A model generated the notes under the pieces. That model was not told the origin of the DNA and did no database searches. It saw only the letters and a list, made by a program, of their open reading frames with translations. Made by a program: the position numbers and the translations under genes. This document shows positions 35,863 to 44,917 of a stretch of DNA of 64,000 nucleotides, one piece after another. How positions within the stretch are numbered: the first letter of the stretch is position 1; every line of letters starts with the position of its first letter. Where the stretch lies: positions 1 to 64,000 of the forward strand of contig NZ_JAHESE010000002.1 of assembly GCF_018598175.1 (NCBI RefSeq). Reading direction: 5' to 3'. This stretch comes from Dawidia cretensis. GTDB taxonomy: Bacteria > Bacteroidota > Bacteroidia > Cytophagales > Cyclobacteriaceae.

Positions 35863-36693
35863 TTATTTGACGATTGATCTATTTACAAATTCGGCCATGT
35901 CCGCCAATGCGGTTTGTGATGCAACGGTATGGATATTCATGAAGGGCCATACGTGCAGGGCGCCTTCAAACAACTTCAGTTCCGCCATAACGCCGTCATG
36001 GAGTAGCTTCTGGTGAAGATTCATGGAGTCGTCTTGCAGAATCTCGTGGGTACCGCATAAGATTAACACCGGCGAAAGCCCGCGGAAGTCGCCGTTAACG
36101 GGTGACAGAATCGGTGCTGCCAGGTCCCAACCGGAGGCATACATGTTTGCGGCCTCGATCAAATAGGGTCTGGCTAAAATGATATCTACTGTTTTATTGC
36201 GCTCATAACTGGCATTCTTACATTCGAGATCCACCCACGGAGAGATGACAATGATGTATTGCAGCTTGAGACCGTTTGTTTCCTTCAATACGAGTGTGGT
36301 TGCCAGGATGAGATTACCGCCGGCACTGTCGCCGATGATGCCGATAGTCGCGTGCGGATATTGCTCACCCAGGGCGGTGATAACGGCGACGCAATCCTCT
36401 ATGCCGGCTGGAAAGGGATGCTCTGGCGCCAGACGATAATCGATCACCAGTACTTTTCGTTCTACTGCACGCGCGATGTGACTGACCAACGGAGCGTGTG
36501 AGCTAATGGCGCCGTATATAAAAGCGCCGCCGTGAATGTAGATCACGATGTCATTCTCTCCCGCGCCGGGGGGCGTAAACAGGCCGCAAGGTACGCCGGC
36601 CACCCTGAGATCTTCGCGCGTAACGTTTTCGGCAACGGGATATGTGTTGCCGATGGCTTCAAAGCCGATACGGGCTTTTTTCAAATGGTCCAT
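35863..36693 (-). CDS. Alpha/beta hydrolase, hormone-sensitive-lipase family
   Basis: 276 residues from the ATG at 36693 (MDHLKKARIGFEA). The HSL motif IHGGAFIYG forms the oxyanion hole and the nucleophile is Ser123 in GDSAGGN. DYRLAPEHPFPAG is conserved and the catalytic His247 lies in EGALHVWPF. The acid position, normally Asp in this family, is Glu217 (GTHEILQDD). There is no signal peptide. It likely hydrolyses short acyl esters. It is divergent from the Crp/Fnr (C) gene, and the AAGATATCTT palindrome occurs on both sides of it. Confidence 0.92.
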   Translation of the reverse strand: MDHLKKARIGFEAIGNTYPVAENVTREDLRVAGVPCGLFTPPGAGENDIVIYIHGGAFIYGAISSHAPLVSHIARAVERKVLVIDYRLAPEHPFPAGIEDCVAVITALGEQYPHATIGIIGDSAGGNLILATTLVLKETNGLKLQYIIVISPWVDLECKNASYERNKTVDIILARPYLIEAANMYASGWDLAAPILSPVNGDFRGLSPVLILCGTHEILQDDSMNLHQKLLHDGVMAELKLFEGALHVWPFMNIHTVASQTALADMAEFVNRSIVK

Positions 36694-36744
36694 GAGTATC
36701 AAATTTTTCAGCCCAAAGCTCTTGCGGTGGATGTGAAAAAAAAT

Positions 36745-36756
36745 TAAGATATCTTA
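36745..36756. promoter_or_regulatory. Palindrome between hydrolase and Crp/Fnr (C)
   Basis: TAAGATATCTTA, a perfect 12-base palindrome in the divergent intergenic region, 51 bases before the hydrolase start and 60 before the regulator start. It is a candidate operator controlling both genes. The core AAGATATCTT is repeated at 35783-35792. Confidence 0.5.
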
Positions 36757-36815
36757 GTTTTTTACCTGGCAGGAAGCAGCAAAGTTTGTAGGTTGTTAAT
36801 TCGAGCACAGCGAGT

Positions 36816-37412
36816 ATGCCATACGAAAACATCTTGCAGAACATTCGGCGTTATGTTTCCCTGACACCACAGGAGGAAGACGCCTTTTGCGCGTTGCTGA
36901 CTGTAAAGAAGATCAAAAGGAGGGAGCTTCTTTTGCGCGAAGGCGATGTCTGTACCGATGAATATTATGTCAACTCGGGCTGCTTCCGGGAATATTTTGT
37001 TGACAGCAAAGGCTTTGAGCACAACCTATATTTTGCCATAGAAGACTGGTGGATATCGGACTTGTACAGTCGCACACAGATGGCGCCCAGCTATTGTAAC
37101 ATTGTAGCGCTGGAGGATTCCGAGCTTGTACAAATCGGCCATCTGACCCTGGAGAAATTTATGGAGGAAGTTCCCAGGTTGGAGCGGTTTTTCCGGATGT
37201 CCTATGAGCAGTCACTGGTCAACCAGCATTTAAGGAACTTGCAGATGCTGCATATGACTGCGGATGAACGTTATATTCATTTTCGGGAGCGTTATCCCAA
37301 GCTCGCCAATCGCATACCACAGAAGCATATAGCCACTTTTTTGGGCTTGACGCCGGAATTTTTCAATACGGTCCATGCGAAAGTCATGCGTTTAAAACGA
37401 CCGGGAATATAA
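36816..37412 (+). CDS. Crp/Fnr-family transcriptional regulator (C)
   Basis: 198 residues, with an N-terminal cyclic-nucleotide-binding-like beta-roll (RRELLLREGDVCTDEYYVNSG) and a C-terminal helix-turn-helix (IPQKHIATFLGLTPEFFNTV). The recognition helix (TPEFFNTVH) lacks the Ser-Arg or Arg that end this helix in CRP and FNR, so it should read a different site; the only palindrome nearby is TAAGATATCTTA. No Fe-S cysteines are evident. The gene is divergent from the hydrolase. Confidence 0.88.
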   Translation: MPYENILQNIRRYVSLTPQEEDAFCALLTVKKIKRRELLLREGDVCTDEYYVNSGCFREYFVDSKGFEHNLYFAIEDWWISDLYSRTQMAPSYCNIVALEDSELVQIGHLTLEKFMEEVPRLERFFRMSYEQSLVNQHLRNLQMLHMTADERYIHFRERYPKLANRIPQKHIATFLGLTPEFFNTVHAKVMRLKRPGI

Positions 37413-37428
37413 TGGGCTTTTTTATGTT

Positions 37429-38055
37429 TTATTTCTGACGATGTGAAACATTCGTCATATTCATTTCCCAGGTCCGGCCGTTATCGGGAGAAAAGGCTTG
37501 TGCCCAGACGGGGTTGTTCGGATCGGTCTTATCCCATTGAAACATGACGAGAATGGGCTTGCCCTGGAATACATCTTTACAGTAGAATGTCCCGACGGCG
37601 CCTTCAAAGGAGCCGACCACGGGCGGATCGAGCACGCCGAGGTTGCTGTCGACCCAGTATAAGCTCCACAGCCGGGTCTGCGGATTGAAGAGCCGCAGCG
37701 TAAGTCCTTCATAGGGTTTATCGCCGGCTGCATTAAAGTTGGTTCGGTAGAAATCCATGTTGCCCAGGCCATTCAGTATAGATCCATAGTTTTGAGAAGT
37801 CGATTTATATTCGAGCCATGTCGTGTTGTTGCTTAGCCGGGCCTTTAGTCGCTTGTTGTCCATGGCCCAGTCGCCCGCCAGAAAATCGAAGTCATGGGTG
37901 GACGACGTTTTTGACGGTAAAATAACGAGCTCTCCGGCTTGCGATACGGAAGCATTGACCATTTTGAAGTCGGGGGGGATTTGTGCCAATGCGCGAACGG
38001 ACGGCAACGACAGGACGACCATGAGCAGGAGGGGATAACGTTTCGGGATATTCAT
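37429..38055 (-). CDS. Secreted hypothetical protein (DUF1579-like)
   Basis: 208 residues with a signal peptide (hydrophobic core LLLMVVLSLPSVRA, cleavage after ALA near residue 25). The mature part resembles the DUF1579 lipocalin-like pattern: FDFLAGDW near residue 55, NYGSILNGLGNMD, and a closing WAQAFSPDNGRTWEMNMT. Such proteins are predicted exported beta-barrels of unknown function. It ends 17 bases from the convergent Crp/Fnr (C) gene. Confidence 0.75.
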   Translation of the reverse strand: MNIPKRYPLLLMVVLSLPSVRALAQIPPDFKMVNASVSQAGELVILPSKTSSTHDFDFLAGDWAMDNKRLKARLSNNTTWLEYKSTSQNYGSILNGLGNMDFYRTNFNAAGDKPYEGLTLRLFNPQTRLWSLYWVDSNLGVLDPPVVGSFEGAVGTFYCKDVFQGKPILVMFQWDKTDPNNPVWAQAFSPDNGRTWEMNMTNVSHRQK

Positions 38056-38159
38056 GGCAGGTTACTTTTAGGGGTTTGAGATGTTTCTGTAGCGGTAAAA
38101 GTAGCCTACCTTTGCACCCATTCCAGGAGTCAGTTTTATACTATTTAACGGGTGCAGAT

Positions 38160-39554
38160 ATGATTCCGATTTTGAACCGCAGTGGCAGGCCGCTCTATGA
38201 ACAGCTTTATGAGTTCTTTCGGGATGCCATCCTGGAGGGCCGGATACAGCACGGTGACAGGTTGCCTTCGTACAGGATATTATCGCGGGAGTTACAGGTT
38301 GGTCGGAACACGGTTGTTCGGGCGTATGAACAGCTCACGTTAGAAGGATATTTGGTGAATGAAAACCGCAAGGGACTGTATGCCGCCAAACTGGATGTAC
38401 GGGAACGGCATTCGGAACTGGCGTTCAGGCAATCGCGGCGCGGCGTGGCAAAGCGGACAGCCAATCCGTCGGCAGAGAGATTTAATTCATCTGTCCACAT
38501 GGTAGATGAAAGCAATTTTCCGGTAGCGCAGTGGCGAAAATGCAGTAACTGGGCGCTCGATAACATCAGTTTTCAATACCAGGAGCATGAGCGCGAAGAT
38601 CCTTTGAAGACGCAGCTGATTCCGTACCTGTTTCACCACCGTGGTGTGCAGGTGAAACCCGAACAGATCATTATAGGCTCGGGCGCCAGTGTGCTGGTTT
38701 TCTGGCTGGCCGTTATTCTTCGGAAGACCTGTTCGGATATTATGGTAGAGGACCCTGGGTACCCGCGCATTCAGCAGGTTTTTTCGGAATGTGGGTATAT
38801 TATAAAAGCGCTTCGCGTAAAGAAAGATGGGGTGGACCCGGACAAGCTTGCCGGGCAAACGGCGGACTTGCTTTACCTGACGCCGTCGCATCAGTTTCCT
38901 ACGGGCGTGTCTATTCCCGTGCAGGCCAGGTTGCGGATCCTGCATTGGGCGCGGGAGAACAATGCGTATATCATCGAAGACGATTTCGACTGTGAGTTCA
39001 GACATAAAGCGAAGCTAATGCCGGCATTACAGGGGCTGGACCGTGATGATCGGGTGATATACCTGGGATCGTTCTCAAACTCTTTGATGCCATCTCTGCG
39101 GGTGGCGTACCTGGTATTACCGCAGAAATTTTCGGTGGACTATCAGTCGTACGCATACCTCATGGACACGGTGCCGTACGTTATCCGGAAGACGCTGGCC
39201 TGTTTTATGGAAGAAGGATTTTGGGAGCGGCATCTCAAACGCATGCGAAAGGTATACAAAAGCAAGTATGATCGATGTGTGCGCGCATTGGAAGAGATGC
39301 CGGCCGAGCTTATTCACTTTAACCGTGCGCCATCCGGGCTCAATATCTGGTTACGGATCAATACAGTATTAAGTGAAACAGAAGTGGTCGAACGGGCGGC
39401 AGCGCAAGGAGTACACGTGACAGCAGGTAGTTACTATTACCGGTCGCGGTCCAACAGCAAGCGCAGGCCGGAAGTATTGTTCGAGTTCGGAAGCCTGCCG
39501 GAGGACCAAATTGAAGGCGTGGTCAGGAAGTTAGGGTTGGCCTGGTCGGTGTAG
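38160..39554 (+). CDS. MocR-type GntR regulator lacking the PLP lysine
   Basis: 464 residues from ATG 38160 (MIPILNRSGRPLYEQLY). An N-terminal GntR winged helix (about 12-80, LPSYRILSRELQVGRNTVVR) is joined to a fold-type I aminotransferase domain (about 110-464), as in PdxR, GabR and MocR. The motif that carries the Schiff-base lysine (SxSK) reads SFSNSLMPSLR here: the lysine is Asn307. The aminotransferase domain therefore cannot bind PLP by the normal internal aldimine and may sense another ligand or act as a constitutive scaffold. It ends inside the convergent EamA transporter gene (32-base overlap). Confidence 0.9.
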   Translation: MIPILNRSGRPLYEQLYEFFRDAILEGRIQHGDRLPSYRILSRELQVGRNTVVRAYEQLTLEGYLVNENRKGLYAAKLDVRERHSELAFRQSRRGVAKRTANPSAERFNSSVHMVDESNFPVAQWRKCSNWALDNISFQYQEHEREDPLKTQLIPYLFHHRGVQVKPEQIIIGSGASVLVFWLAVILRKTCSDIMVEDPGYPRIQQVFSECGYIIKALRVKKDGVDPDKLAGQTADLLYLTPSHQFPTGVSIPVQARLRILHWARENNAYIIEDDFDCEFRHKAKLMPALQGLDRDDRVIYLGSFSNSLMPSLRVAYLVLPQKFSVDYQSYAYLMDTVPYVIRKTLACFMEEGFWERHLKRMRKVYKSKYDRCVRALEEMPAELIHFNRAPSGLNIWLRINTVLSETEVVERAAAQGVHVTAGSYYYRSRSNSKRRPEVLFEFGSLPEDQIEGVVRKLGLAWSV

Positions 39555-40422
39555 AGCTCAGAAACAAACCTGAAAGAATAAGTGCTCCGCCGACGACCTG
39601 CCATGTAGTAATGCTTTCGTGCAAGAATATTACGGCAATGGAGACGCCCACCAGGATATCGAGGTTGAGAAAGTTGCCCACCATGGCTGCCGGCAGACTT
39701 TTTAAAGCCTGGTTGTAGAGCAGGTAGCAGAGCGCAGAAGAGATAGCGCCTAAATATACCACGGCTATCCAGCCGAACATTCCCAGGCGTATGGGCGTGT
39801 CGAGGTGGGTGTATTCATAGACAGCCGTCGGTAAACAGAGGAGCGTCCCGGCACATCCGCCTAAGAAAGTAGTTGTTATGGAATCAAGATGGTTTGATTT
39901 TCTGGACAGCAGGGTATACGCCGTCCAGCAGATAACCGATGCCAGCATGAGGAGGTTGCCGAGGATGGGATTGCTTCCGGTTGCCTTGTCATTTGAAATG
40001 ACCCCTACAAGGGCCACACCGGCAAACGAAATACCGGCGATCTGTCGTTGATTTACTTTTTCACTCAAAAATAGAATGCCGAACAAAGCAATGCAGATGG
40101 GAATAAGCCCCTGGATGAGGGCGCCGACGGAGGCAGATGTGTATAGGAGTGAGAAATTAAACAGAATATAATATCCGGTTACACCGGTGAGTCCCATGAA
40201 TACCAACCTGACATAGTCTGACGTCACCAGCCTGTCTTTCTGTTTGCGGCGATGCTGGAGATAGATTGGGAGCAGGCAGACCGTGGCAATGAGAAACCGG
40301 ATGAAGGCAAAGCACATGGGCGGGAGCGTTGCTACGACGGATTTTGTTATGGAGTAGGAGCTTCCCCACACCAGCATGATGAAAATCAGAATTAGTATCC
40401 CACGTGTTTTATTGTTTTCCAC
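39523..40422 (-). CDS. DMT superfamily transporter (EamA type)
   Basis: 299 residues with about ten membrane helices in two EamA repeats. The first includes MLVWGSSYSITKSVVATLPP and LLPIYLQHRR; the second starts near LLMLASVICWTAYTLLS. Such proteins export amino acids or other metabolites. It converges on and overlaps the MocR-type regulator by 32 bases. MocR proteins often control nearby exporters, but that link is inference here because the genes converge. Confidence 0.92.
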   Translation of the reverse strand: MENNKTRGILILIFIMLVWGSSYSITKSVVATLPPMCFAFIRFLIATVCLLPIYLQHRRKQKDRLVTSDYVRLVFMGLTGVTGYYILFNFSLLYTSASVGALIQGLIPICIALFGILFLSEKVNQRQIAGISFAGVALVGVISNDKATGSNPILGNLLMLASVICWTAYTLLSRKSNHLDSITTTFLGGCAGTLLCLPTAVYEYTHLDTPIRLGMFGWIAVVYLGAISSALCYLLYNQALKSLPAAMVGNFLNLDILVGVSIAVIFLHESITTWQVVGGALILSGLFLSSTPTRPTLTS

Positions 40423-40523
40423 GGCCTCTCTTTCTGCGAATCTAACGGAAAAATTGATACAAGGTCAAAAACATATTTCTATTGGGGGAGCCCTGGAAGT
40501 CTTGTATTGGGTATATTGTGCGC

Positions 40524-41546
40524 ATGCGTGAATTTTATCTTGTTGAAAAGACCGGCTCGTTACGAAATTTGAGGCTTCGCCGTTCGGAAATCCCGGCGTT
40601 GGAAAAGGGTAAGGTGTTGGTCGGCGTGCGTTCCGTCGGTCTTAATTATGCGGATATCTTTGCGATCATGGGGCTTTATAGTGCCACGCCCCAGGTGCCC
40701 TTCATTCCAGGACTTGAGTTTAGTGGAGAAGTGCTTTCGTCGGATTCAGATAAATTTCAGGTAGGACAGAAGGTGATGGGCGTTACCCGGTTTGGTGGTT
40801 ATGATAGCCATATCGTTGCGGATCCGGAATATTTGTTTCCACTGCCTGGGGGTTGGTCTTATGAGGAAGGCGCGGCTTTTCCTGTGCAGACGTTCACGGC
40901 ATATTACGCGTTGAGGACGTTAGGCGATCTGAAGTCCGGGCAAACGGTCCTTATTCACAGTGCAGCCGGCGGTGTTGGGTTGCAGGCCCACCGTATCGCG
41001 AAAAAGTACAACGCCTATACGATTGGCGTGGTGGGAGCGGAGAACAAGGTGACGCTGTTGAGACAGGAGGGATTTGATAAGACCATTGTACGGGGAAAAC
41101 ATTTTCGCCATGATTTGCGTCTCTCGCTGGGAGACCGGTTGCTCCATCTTGTTCTTGAAACTACGGGTGGGAAATATTTTTACGATAGTTATAACATGCT
41201 GGCGCCGATGGGAAGGCTGGTGGCGTATGGCTCGGCTCAGTTTACGCCGGCGTCGCATCGGCCCAATTATATCAGCCTGGCGTTCCGGTATCTGTTCCGG
41301 CCCCGTGTTGATCCGCTGACGATGATCAAGTCCAACAAGTCTGTGATGGCGTTCAACCTCATCTGGATTTACGAGCAAAAGGAGCTGATGTACGAGATGC
41401 TTCGTGACATCGAGGCGTTGCATCTGCCGCCACCGATTGTCGGCCATCGGTTCGATTTTTCGCACATGGCCGAGGCGTTGGCGTTGTTTCAAAGCGGAAA
41501 GACGACGGGGAAGGTTGTGCTGAATATCGCGGGTAGCGTGGAATAA
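40524..41546 (+). CDS. Quinone-oxidoreductase-like medium-chain dehydrogenase
   Basis: 340 residues from ATG 40524 (MREFYLVEKTGSLRN). The N-terminal GroES-like domain (about 25-125: LNYADIFAIMGLYSA, PFIPGLEFSGEV) is followed by a Rossmann domain with the NADPH motif HSAAGGVGLQAHRIAKKY. The zinc ligands of alcohol dehydrogenases are absent, as in zeta-crystallin and VAT-1-like quinone reductases. It probably reduces quinones or enones using NADPH. It lies 32 bases upstream of a lipoprotein gene; functional linkage is unproven. Confidence 0.92.
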   Translation: MREFYLVEKTGSLRNLRLRRSEIPALEKGKVLVGVRSVGLNYADIFAIMGLYSATPQVPFIPGLEFSGEVLSSDSDKFQVGQKVMGVTRFGGYDSHIVADPEYLFPLPGGWSYEEGAAFPVQTFTAYYALRTLGDLKSGQTVLIHSAAGGVGLQAHRIAKKYNAYTIGVVGAENKVTLLRQEGFDKTIVRGKHFRHDLRLSLGDRLLHLVLETTGGKYFYDSYNMLAPMGRLVAYGSAQFTPASHRPNYISLAFRYLFRPRVDPLTMIKSNKSVMAFNLIWIYEQKELMYEMLRDIEALHLPPPIVGHRFDFSHMAEALALFQSGKTTGKVVLNIAGSVE

Positions 41547-41578
41547 ACGTTATATTGCACGGTGCAGATTACGAGCTA

Positions 41579-42709
41579 ATGAAAAAAAGTGCATACTGGG
41601 TTGCGGGCCTCTGCCTGCTGTTGCTGATGGGATGTGGGCGGACGCGGGGTGTTGAAGAGAAGACTCCTCTTTCCGAATCGGATAGTGCATTGATGCCAAA
41701 CACGGGGTCTCCCCCGGAGGAATCGAAAGACTCTGTAAGTGTCACCGGAAATACGATTACATACGCGGGAGTTCAGGAAGATAGTGTTCATGCCATCTTG
41801 CATACTTTGCCGTCGCTTGAGCCCCTGTTAGCGTTGGTGGCGCAAATGATTCGGGCGCAGGATAGTCTTCAGCAGGACAGTGTTGCAACGGCCCCGTACC
41901 GGCAACAGGTTACTATGGCTATTGAAGACTATAAACGCACCGCGAGCGCAGGAATCCGGATGCCGGAAAATTTTCCTACGCTATTACAGCTAAACCGGCC
42001 GATTCAGGACGGCGACACAGCGGGTGGACAGCTTCCGACAGTAAAGCCATCGTTTCTCACGGCACGATCGAAATTCTTTTTCACGGGAGGAGCTCCTTTT
42101 CTGATCAAGCTTGAGCCTGATGATAATACAATTTTTACGAGTCCACAACGTATGCCGGAGATACGTGTCGAGGCTGGGCAGACGGAAAATACAGAATATC
42201 TGTTGCCGTTCGCCTATCGCTACAGCAAGGCGCCGGTAAAGATCCTGCAAGGGCCGGTTCATGAATTTTATGACCGCCCTGATTTTGGATTGCGAATGCT
42301 CGTTCATCAGTTTACACGTCGTATTCCCGTGTTCTTCCTGACGGAACATGGGCTGATCGAGGCTCAGCTTCTCTCGATTAGGGTAAAGCTCCATCCGGAA
42401 AGCAGGGGATGTGTTTATGACCGTCCCACCCTTCAGTTCGCGTGTCAGAAGCTTGTCTCATCCGAGGATATCCTGGGAATCTATATACCCGTTGACGCAA
42501 CAACGCCGTTATCGTGTACTATCGATAGAAAAGACCGGACACATTGGACAGCCGATCTAAACGGAGACGGCATTGCCGATATTGCCGCCATCGCTTCTAT
42601 CTTTTCCGGGGAAGTAAATGGAGACGCCCTGGCAAGGGTATTGTGGTTTGCCAACGTCGACGGGCAGTGGCAGATTATTGACTTCGGAGAAGATCTCGAT
42701 TGTACATGA
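41579..42709 (+). CDS. Lipoprotein with a calcium-loop-like C-terminus
   Basis: 376 residues from ATG 41579. A signal sequence with the lipobox LLMGC (Cys near residue 17) marks an outer- or inner-membrane lipoprotein. The middle (about 60-310) has no recognised domain. The C-terminal segment contains DLNGDGIADIAAIA, matching the DxNxDGxxD calcium-binding loop seen in FG-GAP and dockerin-type repeats. It ends with an ATGA overlap with the following membrane-protein gene, so the two are translationally coupled. Confidence 0.8.
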   Translation: MKKSAYWVAGLCLLLLMGCGRTRGVEEKTPLSESDSALMPNTGSPPEESKDSVSVTGNTITYAGVQEDSVHAILHTLPSLEPLLALVAQMIRAQDSLQQDSVATAPYRQQVTMAIEDYKRTASAGIRMPENFPTLLQLNRPIQDGDTAGGQLPTVKPSFLTARSKFFFTGGAPFLIKLEPDDNTIFTSPQRMPEIRVEAGQTENTEYLLPFAYRYSKAPVKILQGPVHEFYDRPDFGLRMLVHQFTRRIPVFFLTEHGLIEAQLLSIRVKLHPESRGCVYDRPTLQFACQKLVSSEDILGIYIPVDATTPLSCTIDRKDRTHWTADLNGDGIADIAAIASIFSGEVNGDALARVLWFANVDGQWQIIDFGEDLDCT

Positions 42710-43305
42710 TACGTGACAGCAGACATTCGGTTGCAGTCGTGCTAATATGCCTATTTGTTACCGGCGTATTGATCGTTGCCCTTGTAAGGAATTATTACTA
42801 CCCATTGCTGGCCATTAGCGGAGAGCCTTCAGCCGGCACATGGCTTTCCGGTGTGTTGTTGATCATGTCGGCGACACTGTCGCTGGTAGCAGGTATGGAT
42901 AGACACCCGTGGACGTGGTTTTCGGTAGCGACATTCTTTCTGACCCTTGCACTGGACGAGCGGTTTATGTTTCATGAGCAGCTAAAAGAACAAATCATCT
43001 TTTTTACATACGGTAGGAACTTTCCTCATGCACTATACGAGTTGCCCGTAATTTTCGGAGCCTGCATGGGCGCCGGGGTCGCTTTCCTCCTGTGGTCGCA
43101 GCTCTCCCGTTGCGGCCGGGTGGTGTTAGTATGCGCAGTGTCGCTCGGGCTTGTGTCTGTGGTGATCGATATCCTGGCGACCGGGCCGGTCCTGTTTGAA
43201 GATAGCAGCAAATTGCTCGCAGAGCTTCTCGTAACCTGTGCGCTGGTGCTGAATGTGCGGTCCGGTAAAACCGCATGCGGCAAGCTTCCTATGGAAGAAA
43301 ATTGA
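42706..43305 (+). CDS. Small polytopic membrane protein
   Basis: 199 residues from ATG 42706, overlapping the upstream lipoprotein gene (ATGA). About six hydrophobic segments span 10-30, 45-65, 70-88, 108-130, 140-160 and 165-185, with LALDERFMFHEQLKEQ between two of them. No family is recognised. Coupling to the lipoprotein suggests a shared role in the envelope. Confidence 0.7.
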   Translation: MIRDSRHSVAVVLICLFVTGVLIVALVRNYYYPLLAISGEPSAGTWLSGVLLIMSATLSLVAGMDRHPWTWFSVATFFLTLALDERFMFHEQLKEQIIFFTYGRNFPHALYELPVIFGACMGAGVAFLLWSQLSRCGRVVLVCAVSLGLVSVVIDILATGPVLFEDSSKLLAELLVTCALVLNVRSGKTACGKLPMEEN

Positions 43306-43487
43306 AATTGTCCGCTCCTGTAATAAATATAAAAACGTCTCAACTGGTGCTGGCACATTGTCGGAAATATCTCTATATTCATTTATGTCTATCTGACACC
43401 TGTCGGCAAGTGATGTGAGGTATTTCGTGTTAACGAGACCGACTCGATATCTTAATTCGTATTGACTAAATCATAAACCCCGTGTGT

Positions 43488-44912
43488 ATGAAAGCCAGCT
43501 TTACAACCAGCCTCTATTGTTCATTAAAAATTCTGATCACCACTCTGCTGCTGATCATTTGCGTTCAGCTTCGTGCGCAGATCCCCGGAGCTGTCGGCAC
43601 CACAATTTATACGCCCATGGGGCAAGCGGTCTTTGCCGTGATCAATCCCGAAGACGACTACTACCGCGATTATGTCAATACCGACAATGCCAACAAGATC
43701 GCTGCGAACAACTGGTGGGTGCAGGTGGAGAGTGGGGCGACCACGAAATCGCAGTGCCACGGTTGGGCCTGGTCGCAGTACAATGGTGGACCGGCCGTGG
43801 AGATCAACGGTGATGTACGAAAGTATTTTACCAATGACGCTGTGGAAGAAATCGCACCCCTGACACAAGAGACCTGGGAAGAAGGCGTGATGATTGTTTT
43901 TGGGGCCAATATGAGTGTGCCCGTACATACTGCGATTACCACAAGCGAATACGGCATCGTGCGGTCAAAGTGGTGGTACGGCGCCGTGTACCGGCATACG
44001 CTGGAGGGGCATCCCTGGGCAAACGCTGTTTGGCAGCGCGGCTGGTATCGTGTAAACATGACCGGCAACAAAAGAGTCTGTGCGTATGGCTCGACGTCAA
44101 GTTATTCCACCACATCATCGATTCCCGGTGCTACGTATTCCTGGAAGTTGTCGGGCGCTGCCGTGGGAGGCAATTCAAGCTCGGTGGCCGTGCAACACAA
44201 TTTCTCGCCCAATACTGCCAAGTCCCTGAGCGTCGAGATTCATTGCCCGCTTTCCGGCACGACCATCAAAAGTTTCAGAAGAATATGCTTCGGCGAAAAC
44301 AGCGGATATGTACCCGGCGGCTCGTATTATATTATGGGATCATCCGATAACATGTCGCTCTGCCCGAATACCAGCTATACACTGTATGTTAATCCTCCCT
44401 GCTCGGCGTCCGGATACACCTATACGGTGCCACCGGGGTTTACGATTAACTCGGCATCAGACTTTAGCATGTCATTCAGTACCGGCTCTGGTGGAAGTGG
44501 GTCGATTGAGGTACGCGCCAATGTCTGGTGCTCGGTCAATGCAAACACCTGTTGCGCGCCTGCGCCCGGGACGAATGTGGCCATTGCCTATGCGTATGTG
44601 GATACGTCAAATCCATACTGCGGATGGTCTATGACGGTATCACCCAACCCGGCGGCCGATTACATTGATATAGAAACCGGTAGCGCGGAAGGCCGCGATG
44701 CCGCACTAAGCCGGACGGCGGCGTCATCGGAAGGTGTAGGTGAATGGTATCGCCTTACGGTCTACAACAGTCAGCAGGTGCCGGTATTCACAACCAAAAG
44801 CAATGACCGCAAAGTGACAATCAATACACATTCGCTGCAAAACGGGATTTACATCGCCGAAATAATTCGCGGGAAGGAAAGGATCTCTAAGCGCTTTGCC
44901 GTAAATCATTAA
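43488..44912 (+). CDS. T9SS-secreted protein with cysteine-hydrolase-like N-domain
   Basis: 474 residues from ATG 43488, with a signal peptide (LKILITTLLLIICVQLRAQ). The C-terminus is a type IX sorting domain: VSPNPAADYIDIE near residue 385 and a final YIAEIIRGKERISKRFAV pattern. The N-terminal domain has a Cys-His-Gly-Trp segment (QCHGWAWSQYNGG), a downstream His (VPVHTAITTSEY) and SKWWYGAVYRH. This spacing resembles NlpC/papain-like hydrolase folds with a Cys, a His and a conserved SKW. An Ig-like beta-domain with many Cys follows. Secretion through T9SS is well supported; the catalytic role is tentative. Confidence 0.85.
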   Translation: MKASFTTSLYCSLKILITTLLLIICVQLRAQIPGAVGTTIYTPMGQAVFAVINPEDDYYRDYVNTDNANKIAANNWWVQVESGATTKSQCHGWAWSQYNGGPAVEINGDVRKYFTNDAVEEIAPLTQETWEEGVMIVFGANMSVPVHTAITTSEYGIVRSKWWYGAVYRHTLEGHPWANAVWQRGWYRVNMTGNKRVCAYGSTSSYSTTSSIPGATYSWKLSGAAVGGNSSSVAVQHNFSPNTAKSLSVEIHCPLSGTTIKSFRRICFGENSGYVPGGSYYIMGSSDNMSLCPNTSYTLYVNPPCSASGYTYTVPPGFTINSASDFSMSFSTGSGGSGSIEVRANVWCSVNANTCCAPAPGTNVAIAYAYVDTSNPYCGWSMTVSPNPAADYIDIETGSAEGRDAALSRTAASSEGVGEWYRLTVYNSQQVPVFTTKSNDRKVTINTHSLQNGIYIAEIIRGKERISKRFAVNH

Positions 44913-44917
44913 TGACG

